NCBI GenBank assembly: GCA_031290885.1
Contig: JAISLQ010000003.1
Span: forward strand, 1-42,467
Source of the DNA: Acidaminococcales bacterium
GTDB lineage: Bacteria; Bacillota; Negativicutes; Acidaminococcales; JAISLQ01
DNA: 42,467 nucleotides
Reading direction: 5' to 3'
Shown here: positions 24,923 to 32,824 of the stretch, one piece after another
How the letters are laid out: every line of letters begins with the position of its first letter
Numbering within the stretch: the stretch's first letter is position 1
Notes under the pieces: model-generated
Told to the model about the DNA's origin: nothing
Seen by the model: only the letters and a program-made list of their open reading frames with translations
The model's database searches: none
Translations under genes and position numbers: made by a program

Positions 24923-26071
24923 TTATTTGTCCCCAAGGAAAGCGCATATCCTGAGCGCGGCGTCTTTGGCGGCGAAGGGCTTGCCCAACGCCCGCTGATT
25001 TTTCTTTATCTCGCCCATGAAAGATTTTTCCCGCGCGGATCCGGCAATAACCATGCGGCAGGCCTCTTCCGGGCTTTTGGCCAAAAGCGCCAGTTTCCGC
25101 TCGGCCAGGCGTCCTGCGTTGACGAATTCCTGCCCCGGCAGCGGCCGGTAAATTATCAACGGCAGCCCGACGGCGATAACCTCGGCCGCCGTCAGGCCGC
25201 CCGCCTTGGAAATTGCCAAATCGGCCGCTTTTATGTATTGCGCGAAGTTTTCGACAAATCCCAGCACTCTAAGATATGGCAGCGCCAGGCGGGAAAGCTG
25301 GTTTTTAAGCCGACCGTTTTTGCCGCAAACAGCGACGAAAAACACGCGCGGATGCTTGTCCGCTTCCCGCCGCCAGGCGGCCATTATTTCCCGCATGTCC
25401 AACAGCCCTTCCCCGCCGCCGCTCATGACGCAAACAAAAGCGTCGCGCGCAAAGCCCAATTTCCGCCGCAGTGTTTCTTTGCCGTCGGCGCAGGCCGGGC
25501 AAAATTCCCTGTCTATCGGTATGCCGACGTCCCAGACCGCCCGGCCCGGTTTCATGTCCGCCCGGCAGTCGGCGAACATTTCCTTGTCGGCGCCAATGTA
25601 AACGTCCACTTCGTCATACGCCCACCATCTGTGCATGGCATAGTCGGTGATTACGCCAAAAAGCGGCATGTTTTTGCCGCTTTCTTTTTTATAGAGCGCC
25701 GCTACGCCGGCGGGCGCGAAATGAGTGGCGATCACGGCGTCCGGCGCTTCCCGCTCGAAAAAACGGCGCGCGCCGGCGTAAAACAACCGGTTTGCAACGG
25801 AGCGCAGGGCGAGGGAGCTGCCTTTGTCTCCCCATTTGTACAAGAAATCATAGCTTGACGGCCATATTTTTAACATTCCCATATATATTCGCAACAACAA
25901 TTTTCCGAACATTCGGGGCGCGAAGTCAAAAATATCGCCGGACACCAGTTCGACGCCGCCAAAAGCCTCCAGTTCGCGTTTGAGCGCGCTGGCGGCTTTC
26001 GCGTGCCCCGACCCTATGGGGGCGTAAAGTATGATTATTTTCTTTTTTCCGTTATGGCCGGGCAAACCCAT
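24923..26071 (-). CDS. MGDG-synthase-type glycosyltransferase (diacylglycerol glucosyltransferase-like)
   Basis: This GT28/MGDG-synthase family protein probably transfers a hexose from a UDP-sugar to diacylglycerol at the membrane, making glycolipids. The N-terminal domain opens with IIILYAPIGSGHAKAASALK, the lipid-acceptor glycine loop. The middle has VIATHFAPAGVAALYKKES and FGVITDYAMHRWWAYDEVDV. The nucleotide-sugar site is ISKAGGLTAAEVIAVGLPLI. No signal peptide or transmembrane helix is seen, as usual for this peripheral family. The ATG at 26071 matches family N-termini; in-frame ATGs up to 26185 would add a low-complexity, basic 38-residue extension, and no start has a strong ribosome site. 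Confidence 0.85.
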   Translation of the reverse strand: MGLPGHNGKKKIIILYAPIGSGHAKAASALKRELEAFGGVELVSGDIFDFAPRMFGKLLLRIYMGMLKIWPSSYDFLYKWGDKGSSLALRSVANRLFYAGARRFFEREAPDAVIATHFAPAGVAALYKKESGKNMPLFGVITDYAMHRWWAYDEVDVYIGADKEMFADCRADMKPGRAVWDVGIPIDREFCPACADGKETLRRKLGFARDAFVCVMSGGGEGLLDMREIMAAWRREADKHPRVFFVAVCGKNGRLKNQLSRLALPYLRVLGFVENFAQYIKAADLAISKAGGLTAAEVIAVGLPLIIYRPLPGQEFVNAGRLAERKLALLAKSPEEACRMVIAGSAREKSFMGEIKKNQRALGKPFAAKDAALRICAFLGDK

Positions 26072-26219
26072 CCTGCCACGCGCCTTTCCGCAACCGGCGG
26101 CGCCGCGCGCCGCCGCAGCCGTGTTTATGCCGCTTTGGGCCGGCCGCATTTTTTTATTGCGCATAAACATATTTATATGTATCATATATGTATGTTGTTT
26201 TGCAACAGTTTATTTCAGC

Positions 26220-26243
26220 TTTTGCCGCGGCGCCCCGGCAAAA
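26220..26243. other. Perfect 8-bp hairpin in intergenic region
   Basis: TTTTGCCG and CGGCAAAA pair around an 8-base loop CGGCGCCC. It is symmetric enough to act on either strand, but it is not followed by a U-run on the side where a terminator would be needed. It is a candidate operator or leader structure for the glycosyltransferase gene. Confidence 0.5.
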
Positions 26244-26428
26244 ACAGGGTCAGCCGGCGGCAAGGCCAATGCGGTATCCTTGGGGCAATAAATATCGCAA
26301 ATATATTGACAAGGAGTTGTGCGGCATTTAGCTTCCCCCAATACTGTTCCAAAGATTAAAACATAAACAGGATTTGCGAGATGATTTGCCGCCTTGCGCG
26401 GCGCAAAATCCAGGCGGACCTGCGGGCT

Positions 26429-26502
26429 CGGCGAGGCTTCTATGCAAAGCGGGGCGCTAAATCGGCCGCAAAGACAGCATGATTTCAATCCGGGAACAGC
26501 AT
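26429..26502 (+). repeat. Dispersed intergenic repeat, copy B
   Basis: Matches copy A (14856-14928) with shared blocks GAGG-TCTA, CAAAGCGG, CGGCCGCAAAG and GATTTCAA in order. It ends 26 bases before the nicotinate phosphoribosyltransferase start and is orientated on the plus strand exactly as copy A reads on the plus strand. A weaker relative is at 42233-42266. Confidence 0.55.
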
Positions 26503-26528
26503 AAGCTAAAACGCCCTATAAAACTGCC

Positions 26529-27575
26529 ATGAGGGAGCGCCTTTGCGCAACAAGTTTCGATATACCATACGAATCGATCAAAAGCGGTTTTTATACCGAC
26601 GCTTATTTCCTGCGCACGGCGGAAATATTGAAAGCGGCCAAGCATCGCCCCACCGTGCTTATGCAGGTGTTTCAGCGCGGACATAGCGTGCTTTGCGGCG
26701 TAGACGAGGCCATCGCCGTGCTGAAAACCTGCGCCGGCGGGCCGCTGAAAATCAAGGCGCTTTATGATGGCGACGAAATTGAGCCTTGGGAAACGGTTAT
26801 GTCTATCGAGGGAGACCTGGCCGATTTTGCTTATCTGGAAACAATTTATTTGGGCATTCTGGCCAGGCAAAGCAAAATCGCCACCAACGTCAGGCGGGCA
26901 GTCGAAGCGGCGGGCGGCAAAACCGTGCTTTTTTTCGGCGCCCGTTATGACCATTACCTTATGCAAAAAGGCGACGGCCACGCGATAAAAATAGGCGGCG
27001 GCATTGGCGTGTCTACGGACGCCAACGGCCTGCTCGGCGGCAAAAAAGGCCTCGGCACCATCCCGCACGCGCTCATCGCCGCTTTCGGCGGCGATACGGC
27101 CAAGGCCACGCGCGCTTTCGATCAGTATATCGACAAAACGGTCAACCGCACCGCCTTGGTAGATTTTGATAACGACTGCGTCAACGCTTCCCTGGCCGTG
27201 GCGCACGAGTTAAAGGAAAGGCTTTTTGCCGTCCGCCTAGATACTTCCGGCAATCTCGTGGATAAATCGATCATTCCTAAGATGGGCGCTTTCATGCCCA
27301 ACGGCGTTTGCGCCGAATTGGCGCAAAACGTACGGGCGGCCTTGGACAAAGAAGGGTTCAGCCATGTGAAGATCATGGTTTCCGGCGGGTTTACGGCGGA
27401 AAAAATCGCCGATTTTGAAAAAAATGGGGTGCCGGTCGATATATACGCTGTCGGCAGCGCTTTTTATGACAAAAACATCAATTTCACTGCGGACGTAGTG
27501 CTGGCAAACGGCCGTCCGGCCGCCAAGGCGGGGCGTTCTTACCGCCCCAATCCCCGGCTTGAGGAAGTAACCTGA
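26529..27575 (+). CDS. Nicotinate phosphoribosyltransferase (COG1488 type)
   Basis: It joins nicotinate to PRPP to give nicotinate mononucleotide, the entry step of the Preiss-Handler NAD salvage pathway. Family signatures are IKSGFYTDAYFLRT (17-30), VFQRGHSVLCGVDEA, the phosphate-binding region IKIGGGIGVSTDANGLLGG, and GTIPHALIAAFGGD with the probable catalytic H180. The C-terminal barrel segment has KIMVSGGFTAEKIADFEKNG and VDIYAVGSAFYD. 348 residues matches the short archaeal/Firmicute subgroup. The ATG lacks an obvious ribosome site. The 3' end overlaps the convergent radical SAM gene by 37 bases. nadE lies 3.4 kb away on the same strand. Confidence 0.88.
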   Translation: MRERLCATSFDIPYESIKSGFYTDAYFLRTAEILKAAKHRPTVLMQVFQRGHSVLCGVDEAIAVLKTCAGGPLKIKALYDGDEIEPWETVMSIEGDLADFAYLETIYLGILARQSKIATNVRRAVEAAGGKTVLFFGARYDHYLMQKGDGHAIKIGGGIGVSTDANGLLGGKKGLGTIPHALIAAFGGDTAKATRAFDQYIDKTVNRTALVDFDNDCVNASLAVAHELKERLFAVRLDTSGNLVDKSIIPKMGAFMPNGVCAELAQNVRAALDKEGFSHVKIMVSGGFTAEKIADFEKNGVPVDIYAVGSAFYDKNINFTADVVLANGRPAAKAGRSYRPNPRLEEVT

Positions 27576-29164
27576 CTAAAGGGGACGTCCTCGGCGTCAA
27601 AATCCGCGCGCGCGAGCGGACGCCATTTTTTCTCCGCCAGAAGGAAAAGGACCGCCAGCGGTTCCGTTAACTTTGCGCCGGCAAAATATCGCCTGAAGGT
27701 TTCTATCTGATATTTGTTGCCAATTTCGCGCCAATTGGTAAAAGTATAGCCGGGCAGGTATTTGCCCGCCCTTTCGCCGTTGCGCCAAAAGTTTTCCGTA
27801 GCCGCTCCCCGCCCGTTTTTCTGCCAGATTATAAAGTCCGGGCGGAAACTTTTTTCTTGGTTCAAAACAATGTCAGCTTTCAAAGTTTCCTGCGCGTCCG
27901 GCCAAGCGTCCGGCAGCTTTTCCCTGACGAAAGCGGCCAAATGCCCGGCTGCGGCCTTCGGCCCGGCCAGCGCCGGAAGAAGGCCGCCTTCTTCCAGCCA
28001 AGCGGCCAGCGCGGCGTAAAAGCTATAGGCGTCCCCCCGATATATTTCCTTGACCAGAAAGTCCAGCGTGTGCGAAAATTTGCCGGAATTGTACGTTTGC
28101 GCAAAAACGCGCCCGAAAATTTTTATCTGCCGCAATTCGGCGTACCCGATGTATTTGCTGCCCAACACCTCATACGGCGGTTCCGGCATGAAAATGTAGC
28201 CGTGCCCGCCGTTTTCCGTCGCAAGCGGCGACCCTTTGAGTATTTTTAAGAATCCTATTTGCAGGACGTGCGGCGACAGCGCGTAAACTTTGTTGAAAGA
28301 ATGCCGGAAAAGTTCCGCCGTTTCGTAAGGCAGTCCTGCGATGAGGTCAAGATGCAAGTGTATGTTGCCGCTCGCGCGCAATTTGCCGACGGCGGAGGCG
28401 ATTTTCGCGAAATCCTGTCCGCGCCCGATGGCGGCCAAGGTCTTTTCCTGCGCGCTCTGCACCCCGATCTCAAATTGGAACCTTCCCGGCGGCGCCGACT
28501 TGAGAAAGTCCAGCGTTTCCGCGTCAAGGATGTCGGCCCTTATTTCAAAATGAAAATTAGTCATGGTTTGCCGCGCCGCCAGATAGCGCATTGCCGGCAA
28601 ATAATGCCTGCGGCTGAGATTGTAGGTTCGGTCGACGAATTTTACCTGCCGCACGCCCGCTTTTATAAACAGTGCCAGATCGTCCAGGACTTTTCCCACC
28701 GGCGCGAAACGCACGCTGCCGCCCGCGCCCGAAAGGCAATAGGCGCAATGGTACGGACAGCCGCGCGCGCTTTCGTAATACAATATGCGGCCGGAAAAGG
28801 CGCCGCCTGCCAAATCATAGGGGAATTTCAGCAAAGACAGATCCGCGAGCGTCCGCGCCCCGCCTTCTATGCGCACACGTCCGTCCGCGCCTTTCCAAGC
28901 CGCACCCGGCACGCCGCGCCCGTCGCCGCCCCTTTCGCGTTCTTTGAGCAGCCCGCTGAATATTTCCTCCCCTTCGCCCTGCACGATAAAGTCCGCTTCC
29001 GGGCAGCCGGCAAATATCCGCTCAACGTCATGGGAAACCTCCGGCCCGCCCAAAACTATGGCCGCCTCCGGCAAAACGCGCTTGATCATCGCAGCCAAGG
29101 CAAAAGACAGCGCCCTGTTCCAGTGGATGTATTTGCTGTTAAAGGTTGTGAGCGCTATTTTCAA
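27539..29164 (-). CDS. B12-binding-type radical SAM protein with DUF4080-like C-terminus, shortened N-domain
   Basis: This radical SAM enzyme has an iron-sulfur site CPYHCAYC (in ARGCPYHCAYCLSG), a TIM-barrel with FVDRTYNLSRRHY and a C-terminal DUF4080-like extension. Such proteins normally start with a complete cobalamin-binding domain. Here the opening MKIALTTFNSKYIH is followed after only about 15 residues by the late segment KRVLPEAAIVLGGPEVSHD. Some 50 residues of the usual Rossmann fold therefore appear to be missing, in frame. The TTG at 29164 is chosen from GGGGAGG 7 bases upstream. The substrate is unknown. It lies just downstream of thrC on the same strand, 42 bases away. Confidence 0.82.
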   Translation of the reverse strand: MKIALTTFNSKYIHWNRALSFALAAMIKRVLPEAAIVLGGPEVSHDVERIFAGCPEADFIVQGEGEEIFSGLLKERERGGDGRGVPGAAWKGADGRVRIEGGARTLADLSLLKFPYDLAGGAFSGRILYYESARGCPYHCAYCLSGAGGSVRFAPVGKVLDDLALFIKAGVRQVKFVDRTYNLSRRHYLPAMRYLAARQTMTNFHFEIRADILDAETLDFLKSAPPGRFQFEIGVQSAQEKTLAAIGRGQDFAKIASAVGKLRASGNIHLHLDLIAGLPYETAELFRHSFNKVYALSPHVLQIGFLKILKGSPLATENGGHGYIFMPEPPYEVLGSKYIGYAELRQIKIFGRVFAQTYNSGKFSHTLDFLVKEIYRGDAYSFYAALAAWLEEGGLLPALAGPKAAAGHLAAFVREKLPDAWPDAQETLKADIVLNQEKSFRPDFIIWQKNGRGAATENFWRNGERAGKYLPGYTFTNWREIGNKYQIETFRRYFAGAKLTEPLAVLFLLAEKKWRPLARADFDAEDVPFSQVTSSSRGLGR

Positions 29165-29206
29165 AAAGCAGCCTCCCCGCAAAAAGAAAAACCGGCTGCC
29201 CGCCGG

Positions 29207-30694
29207 TCAAATCGCCAAAATCTCCCGCACGGCGCCCGTCATTTGTTCAGCCGCCACCGCCTTGCCGTGCAAAACCGGCAAACGGTCAAGCTCGCGCATG
29301 GCTTCGGGTATTTTCAAGCCGGAAAGCCCCGACAGGGCCGCTATGGCGGCAAAAGCGCCCATGTCCGGCGCGCCCGGGTCCAGGGCTTTTAGCACGGGCA
29401 AGGCGAATTTGAAAGGGCTGGCGGTGGACAAAACAATGGCATAGCCCGCGCCGCCCGTCTGTCGGCGATGGTCGGCGCAGGCTTTCCACGCGACCGCCGT
29501 GTGCGGATCCATAAGATATTTATGCGCGGCAAAGGTTTCGGCGATGGTTTTTTGCGTTGCGCCGTCGTCCGCCCAGTACCCGCTGAAGTATTTTTGCAGA
29601 GCCTTTTTGTTTTCCGCGCCTATGTCGTAGGCGCCTTCCTGCGCGAGCAGCTTCATCCAGCCGGAAACCGCCGGCGCGTCTTGGCCGGTCAAATGGTAAA
29701 GCAGCCGTTCCAGGTTGCTTGACGCCAATATGTCCATAGAGGGCGAAATGGTTTTGTGAAAAGTTCTCCTGCGGTCATAACGGCCGGTATTTATGAAATC
29801 GGCCAGAACGTTGTTGGCGTTTGAGGCGCAAATAAGGCGGCCTATCGGCAGGCCCATGCCAAGGGCGTAAAATCCCGCCAGAATATTGCCAAAATTGCCT
29901 GTGGGCACAGCGAAATCAATCTTTTCGCCGGCCTTGACGCGGCCGTTTTTCACCGCCAGCGCGTAAGCGTAAAAATAATAGACAATCTGCGGCGCGAGCC
30001 GGCCCCAATTGATGGAATTGGCGGATGAGAAAAAAAGCCCCTTTGCCGCCATCTGCCCGGTTAACTGCCGATCGCTGAACATCCGCTTTACTCCGGCCTG
30101 CGCGTCGTCAAAATTTCCCTTTACGGCCAGCACAAAGACATTGTCGCCTCTTTGCGTTACCATCTGCCGTTCCTGGACAACGCTTACGCCGTCCTGCGGA
30201 TAAAAAACGACTATTTTTGTCCCCGGCACGCCGGCAAAGCCCTCCAGCGCCGCTTTGCCCGTGTCGCCGGAAGTCGCGGCGAGTATGACGATCTCTTTTT
30301 GCCCCGCTGACTTGCCGGCCGCCAGGACGAGAAGGCGCGGCAAAAGTTGCAGGGCCACGTCTTTGAAGGCGAAGGTCGGGCCATGCCACAGTTCCAAAAC
30401 GGCGGTTTCCTCCGTAATTTCTCTTAAAACCGCCGGGCCGCAGGGGAAGGCGCCCTGCCCATAGGCCGAATGGACGGCGCTTTTAAGCTGCGCGTCGGCA
30501 TAGTCGGTCAGATATTTGCGCAAAATACATTCCGCCGCGTGAACGTAGCCTTTGGCGGCAAAACTTTCAATTTCCCCCTGCGTGACGGCGGGAAGGGTCT
30601 CCGGCGCAAACAGCCCGCCGTCGGCGGCGATCCCTTGCGCGATCGCCCCGGCCGCTCCGGCTGCATCGCCGCCGCGCGTGCTTTTATAAAGCAT
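29207..30694 (-). CDS. thrC: Threonine synthase
   Basis: This PLP enzyme converts O-phosphohomoserine to threonine. The N-terminus MLYKSTRGGDAAGAAGAIAQ is family-typical. The PLP lysine is in WHGPTFAFKDVALQLL, the phosphate/PLP site in AATSGDTGKAALEGFAG, and the active-site block in AVPTGNFGNILAGFYALGMG. The ATG at 30694 has AAAGGAG 9 bases upstream and gives 495 residues; the longer frame adds 21 residues with no ribosome site. It has its own promoter (30729-30757), divergent from nadE. Homoserine-pathway partners are not in the window. Confidence 0.96.
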   Translation of the reverse strand: MLYKSTRGGDAAGAAGAIAQGIAADGGLFAPETLPAVTQGEIESFAAKGYVHAAECILRKYLTDYADAQLKSAVHSAYGQGAFPCGPAVLREITEETAVLELWHGPTFAFKDVALQLLPRLLVLAAGKSAGQKEIVILAATSGDTGKAALEGFAGVPGTKIVVFYPQDGVSVVQERQMVTQRGDNVFVLAVKGNFDDAQAGVKRMFSDRQLTGQMAAKGLFFSSANSINWGRLAPQIVYYFYAYALAVKNGRVKAGEKIDFAVPTGNFGNILAGFYALGMGLPIGRLICASNANNVLADFINTGRYDRRRTFHKTISPSMDILASSNLERLLYHLTGQDAPAVSGWMKLLAQEGAYDIGAENKKALQKYFSGYWADDGATQKTIAETFAAHKYLMDPHTAVAWKACADHRRQTGGAGYAIVLSTASPFKFALPVLKALDPGAPDMGAFAAIAALSGLSGLKIPEAMRELDRLPVLHGKAVAAEQMTGAVREILAI

Positions 30695-30728
30695 AAAACG
30701 ACTCTCCTTTAAAAACCTGTCCTGCTTT

Positions 30729-30757
30729 AATATATCAAAAAAGCCGCGCCGTGGCAA
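30729..30757 (-). promoter_or_regulatory. thrC promoter
   Basis: TTGCCA (30757-30752) and TATATT (30734-30729) are separated by exactly 17 bases, 35 bases before the thrC ATG. Good sigma-A-type promoter. Confidence 0.7.
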
Positions 30758-30783
30758 TTGGCATTATCGTTTTGTACCCGGGA

Positions 30784-30849
30784 TTGACAATCCCATGTCA
30801 GTGGCCCAGACTATATACATACAGCAAGGCGCTGACAACCGCCTTGCTG
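30784..30849 (+). promoter_or_regulatory. nadE leader: TTGACA and 10-bp hairpin
   Basis: A consensus TTGACA (30784-30789) is followed by TATATA at a too-long spacing of 22 bases, so the promoter is imperfect. Just after it a perfect 10-bp inverted repeat CAGCAAGGCG / CGCCTTGCTG (30822-30831 and 30840-30849) encloses the loop CTGACAAC. No U-run follows, so it is more likely an operator or leader structure than a terminator. A link to NAD repression is a guess. Confidence 0.5.
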
Positions 30850-30929
30850 CGGCGGCGGGAATTTCTCGGCCGGGCAAGGCGCCGGCCCGCCAGCAGTCGT
30901 TGTATGCCGCCCATAGGGAGGATGAGACC

Positions 30930-32807
30930 ATGCAAATGAAAATAGCCCTGGCGCAGATGGAAGTGCTGCCAGGGCGCCCGCGCGTCAATCTCGCCCGCAT
31001 GTTGGATTATCTCGACAAAGCGAAAAAAGGCAAGGCCGACCTGGTCATCTTCCCGGAACTGGCGATACCCGGATACCTGTTAGGCGATTTATGGGAATAC
31101 GAGTGGTTTTTGCGCGAGTGCGAAGAGTGCGGGCATGAACTCATCGGCGCCAGCGAGGGCATAGCAGTCATTTTCGGCAACATAGCGGTGGATTGGGCAA
31201 AACACAACGAGGACGGGCGGGCGCGCAAATACAACGCCTGTTTCGTCGCGCAAGACAAAAAAATGGCGCGGAGCGCTCTGCCTTATCCTTTTTATATCAA
31301 GACCGCCCTGCCCAATTATCGGCAGTTTGACGATGCCCGCCATTTTTACGGCAGCATCGGCCTCGCGCTGGAGTCTGCCCGTCCGCCGTCCGACTTTATC
31401 CGCCCTTTCAAAATCACGGTCAGGGGCCGGGAAATATCGCTTGCCTGCATGATTTGCGAAGACGGCTGGATAAGTTTTTATCCGGTGAAGCCGCCTTTGA
31501 TCCTGGCCGAAGCGCGGCCGGACATGTTCATAAACATCTCGTCCTCCCCTTTTGCGCTGGGCAAAACCGGCCTGCGGCACAGGCTTTTTTCCGATCTGGC
31601 GCGAAACTCCGGCATCCCCCTGCTCTATGTCAATCACACCGGCATACAAAACAACGGCAAAAACATTTACACTTACGATGGGGCAAGCCGCGCGTTTTCC
31701 CCTTCAGGCGACGCTACTGTGCAATGCCCAAGTTTCGTTGACGGGCTTTTTTTCTGCCGGTATGACAAAGGCCGCTTTCTCCCGGAAGAAAACACCGCTT
31801 TGCGGCGGCCGCCGGAAACGGGCTGGGAAATTTACGCCGCCGTCGCTTACGGGACAAAGAAATTTCTCGCGCAATGCCAAATCGAAAAGATTGCGATCGG
31901 GCTGTCCGGCGGCATAGATTCCTCGGTGGCCGCCGCCCTCTACGCGCACATACTCGGCAGCAGGCGCGTCCTGCTGCTCAACATGCCCAGCCGCTACAAT
32001 TCGGCGCTCACTATCGATCTCGCCCGGCAACTGGCGAAAAATCTCGGCGCCCCTTGCGCCAGCGTGCCGATCGGCGAAAGCGTGGAACTTACCGCACGGC
32101 AAATCGGCGCTATCCGCGTAAACGGGCGCCCTCTCGTTTTATCAGATTTCGCGCTGGAAAACGTGCAGGCGCGCGACCGTTCCTCCCGTATTCTCGCGGC
32201 GGCCGCAGCCGCTTTGGGCGGCGGCTTTTCCTGCAACGCCAACAAGAGCGAACTTACCGCCGGCTACGGCACGTTCTACGGCGACCTGGCCGGTATGCTC
32301 GCGCCGCTGGGCGATCTGTGGAAACACCAAGTGTACGCGCTGGGCCGGTACTTGAACGCGCAGGTTTTCAAGGCGAAAACAATTCCCGAAACAATCTTTC
32401 ATATCGCGCCGAGCGCCGAACTTTCCCCCGCCCAGACCGTGGGCACGGGCGGCGATCCGCTCCACTATCCTTATCACGACTATTTGTTCAGCGCTTTTGT
32501 CGAGAAAAATCTTTCCCCGCTGGAAATTGCCCTCTGGTACAAAGACGGATCGCTTGAGGAAAAGATCGGCTGCGAAAAAGGCCTGACAGTCCGCCTTTTT
32601 CCAACGCGCGACGATTTTTTCGCCGACCTAGAACGTTGGTGGCTCGCTTTGGGCGGCCTCTCCATTGCCAAACGCATCCAGGCGCCCCCGATAGTTACGG
32701 TAAGCGAACGGGCTTTTGGCTTTGAACGCCGGGAAACCCAGATCCCCGCCGCCCTGCCGGCGAAATATCTGCTTTTAAAACAGCAATTGCTCTCTTTAAG
32801 ACATTAG
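30930..32807 (+). CDS. nadE: Glutamine-dependent NAD+ synthetase
   Basis: The last step of NAD synthesis: it amidates nicotinate adenine dinucleotide using glutamine-derived ammonia. The N-terminal nitrilase-type glutaminase has the triad E43 (FPELAIPGY), K124 (FYIKTALPNY) and C176 (CMICEDGW). The C-terminal synthetase has the pyrophosphate loop GLSGGIDSSVAAALYA and the NKSELTAGYGTFYGDLAGML block. The ATG at 30930 has AGGGAGG 8 bases upstream and gives 625 residues; the open frame extends 45 codons further upstream without a site. It is a single gene, convergent with the CYTH gene 17 bases downstream. Confidence 0.96.
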   Translation: MQMKIALAQMEVLPGRPRVNLARMLDYLDKAKKGKADLVIFPELAIPGYLLGDLWEYEWFLRECEECGHELIGASEGIAVIFGNIAVDWAKHNEDGRARKYNACFVAQDKKMARSALPYPFYIKTALPNYRQFDDARHFYGSIGLALESARPPSDFIRPFKITVRGREISLACMICEDGWISFYPVKPPLILAEARPDMFINISSSPFALGKTGLRHRLFSDLARNSGIPLLYVNHTGIQNNGKNIYTYDGASRAFSPSGDATVQCPSFVDGLFFCRYDKGRFLPEENTALRRPPETGWEIYAAVAYGTKKFLAQCQIEKIAIGLSGGIDSSVAAALYAHILGSRRVLLLNMPSRYNSALTIDLARQLAKNLGAPCASVPIGESVELTARQIGAIRVNGRPLVLSDFALENVQARDRSSRILAAAAAALGGGFSCNANKSELTAGYGTFYGDLAGMLAPLGDLWKHQVYALGRYLNAQVFKAKTIPETIFHIAPSAELSPAQTVGTGGDPLHYPYHDYLFSAFVEKNLSPLEIALWYKDGSLEEKIGCEKGLTVRLFPTRDDFFADLERWWLALGGLSIAKRIQAPPIVTVSERAFGFERRETQIPAALPAKYLLLKQQLLSLRH

Positions 32808-32824
32808 CCGCCCCGGCGGGCCGG

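Larger units (their letters stand above)
26072..26528. other. Divergent intergenic region between glycosyltransferase and nicotinate PRT genes
   Basis: About 450 bases separate these divergent genes (340 if the longer glycosyltransferase start is used). They contain an AT-rich patch near 26160-26220, a perfect 8-bp hairpin (26220-26243) and repeat copy B (26429-26502). A TTGACA at about 26307 on the plus strand has no good -10. No convincing promoter for the plus-strand gene was found by eye. Confidence 0.5.

Noticed and set aside
28259-29392. 377-codon open frame on the plus strand
   Set aside because: Antisense to the radical SAM gene and the thrC end; arginine-rich with no recognisable domain.
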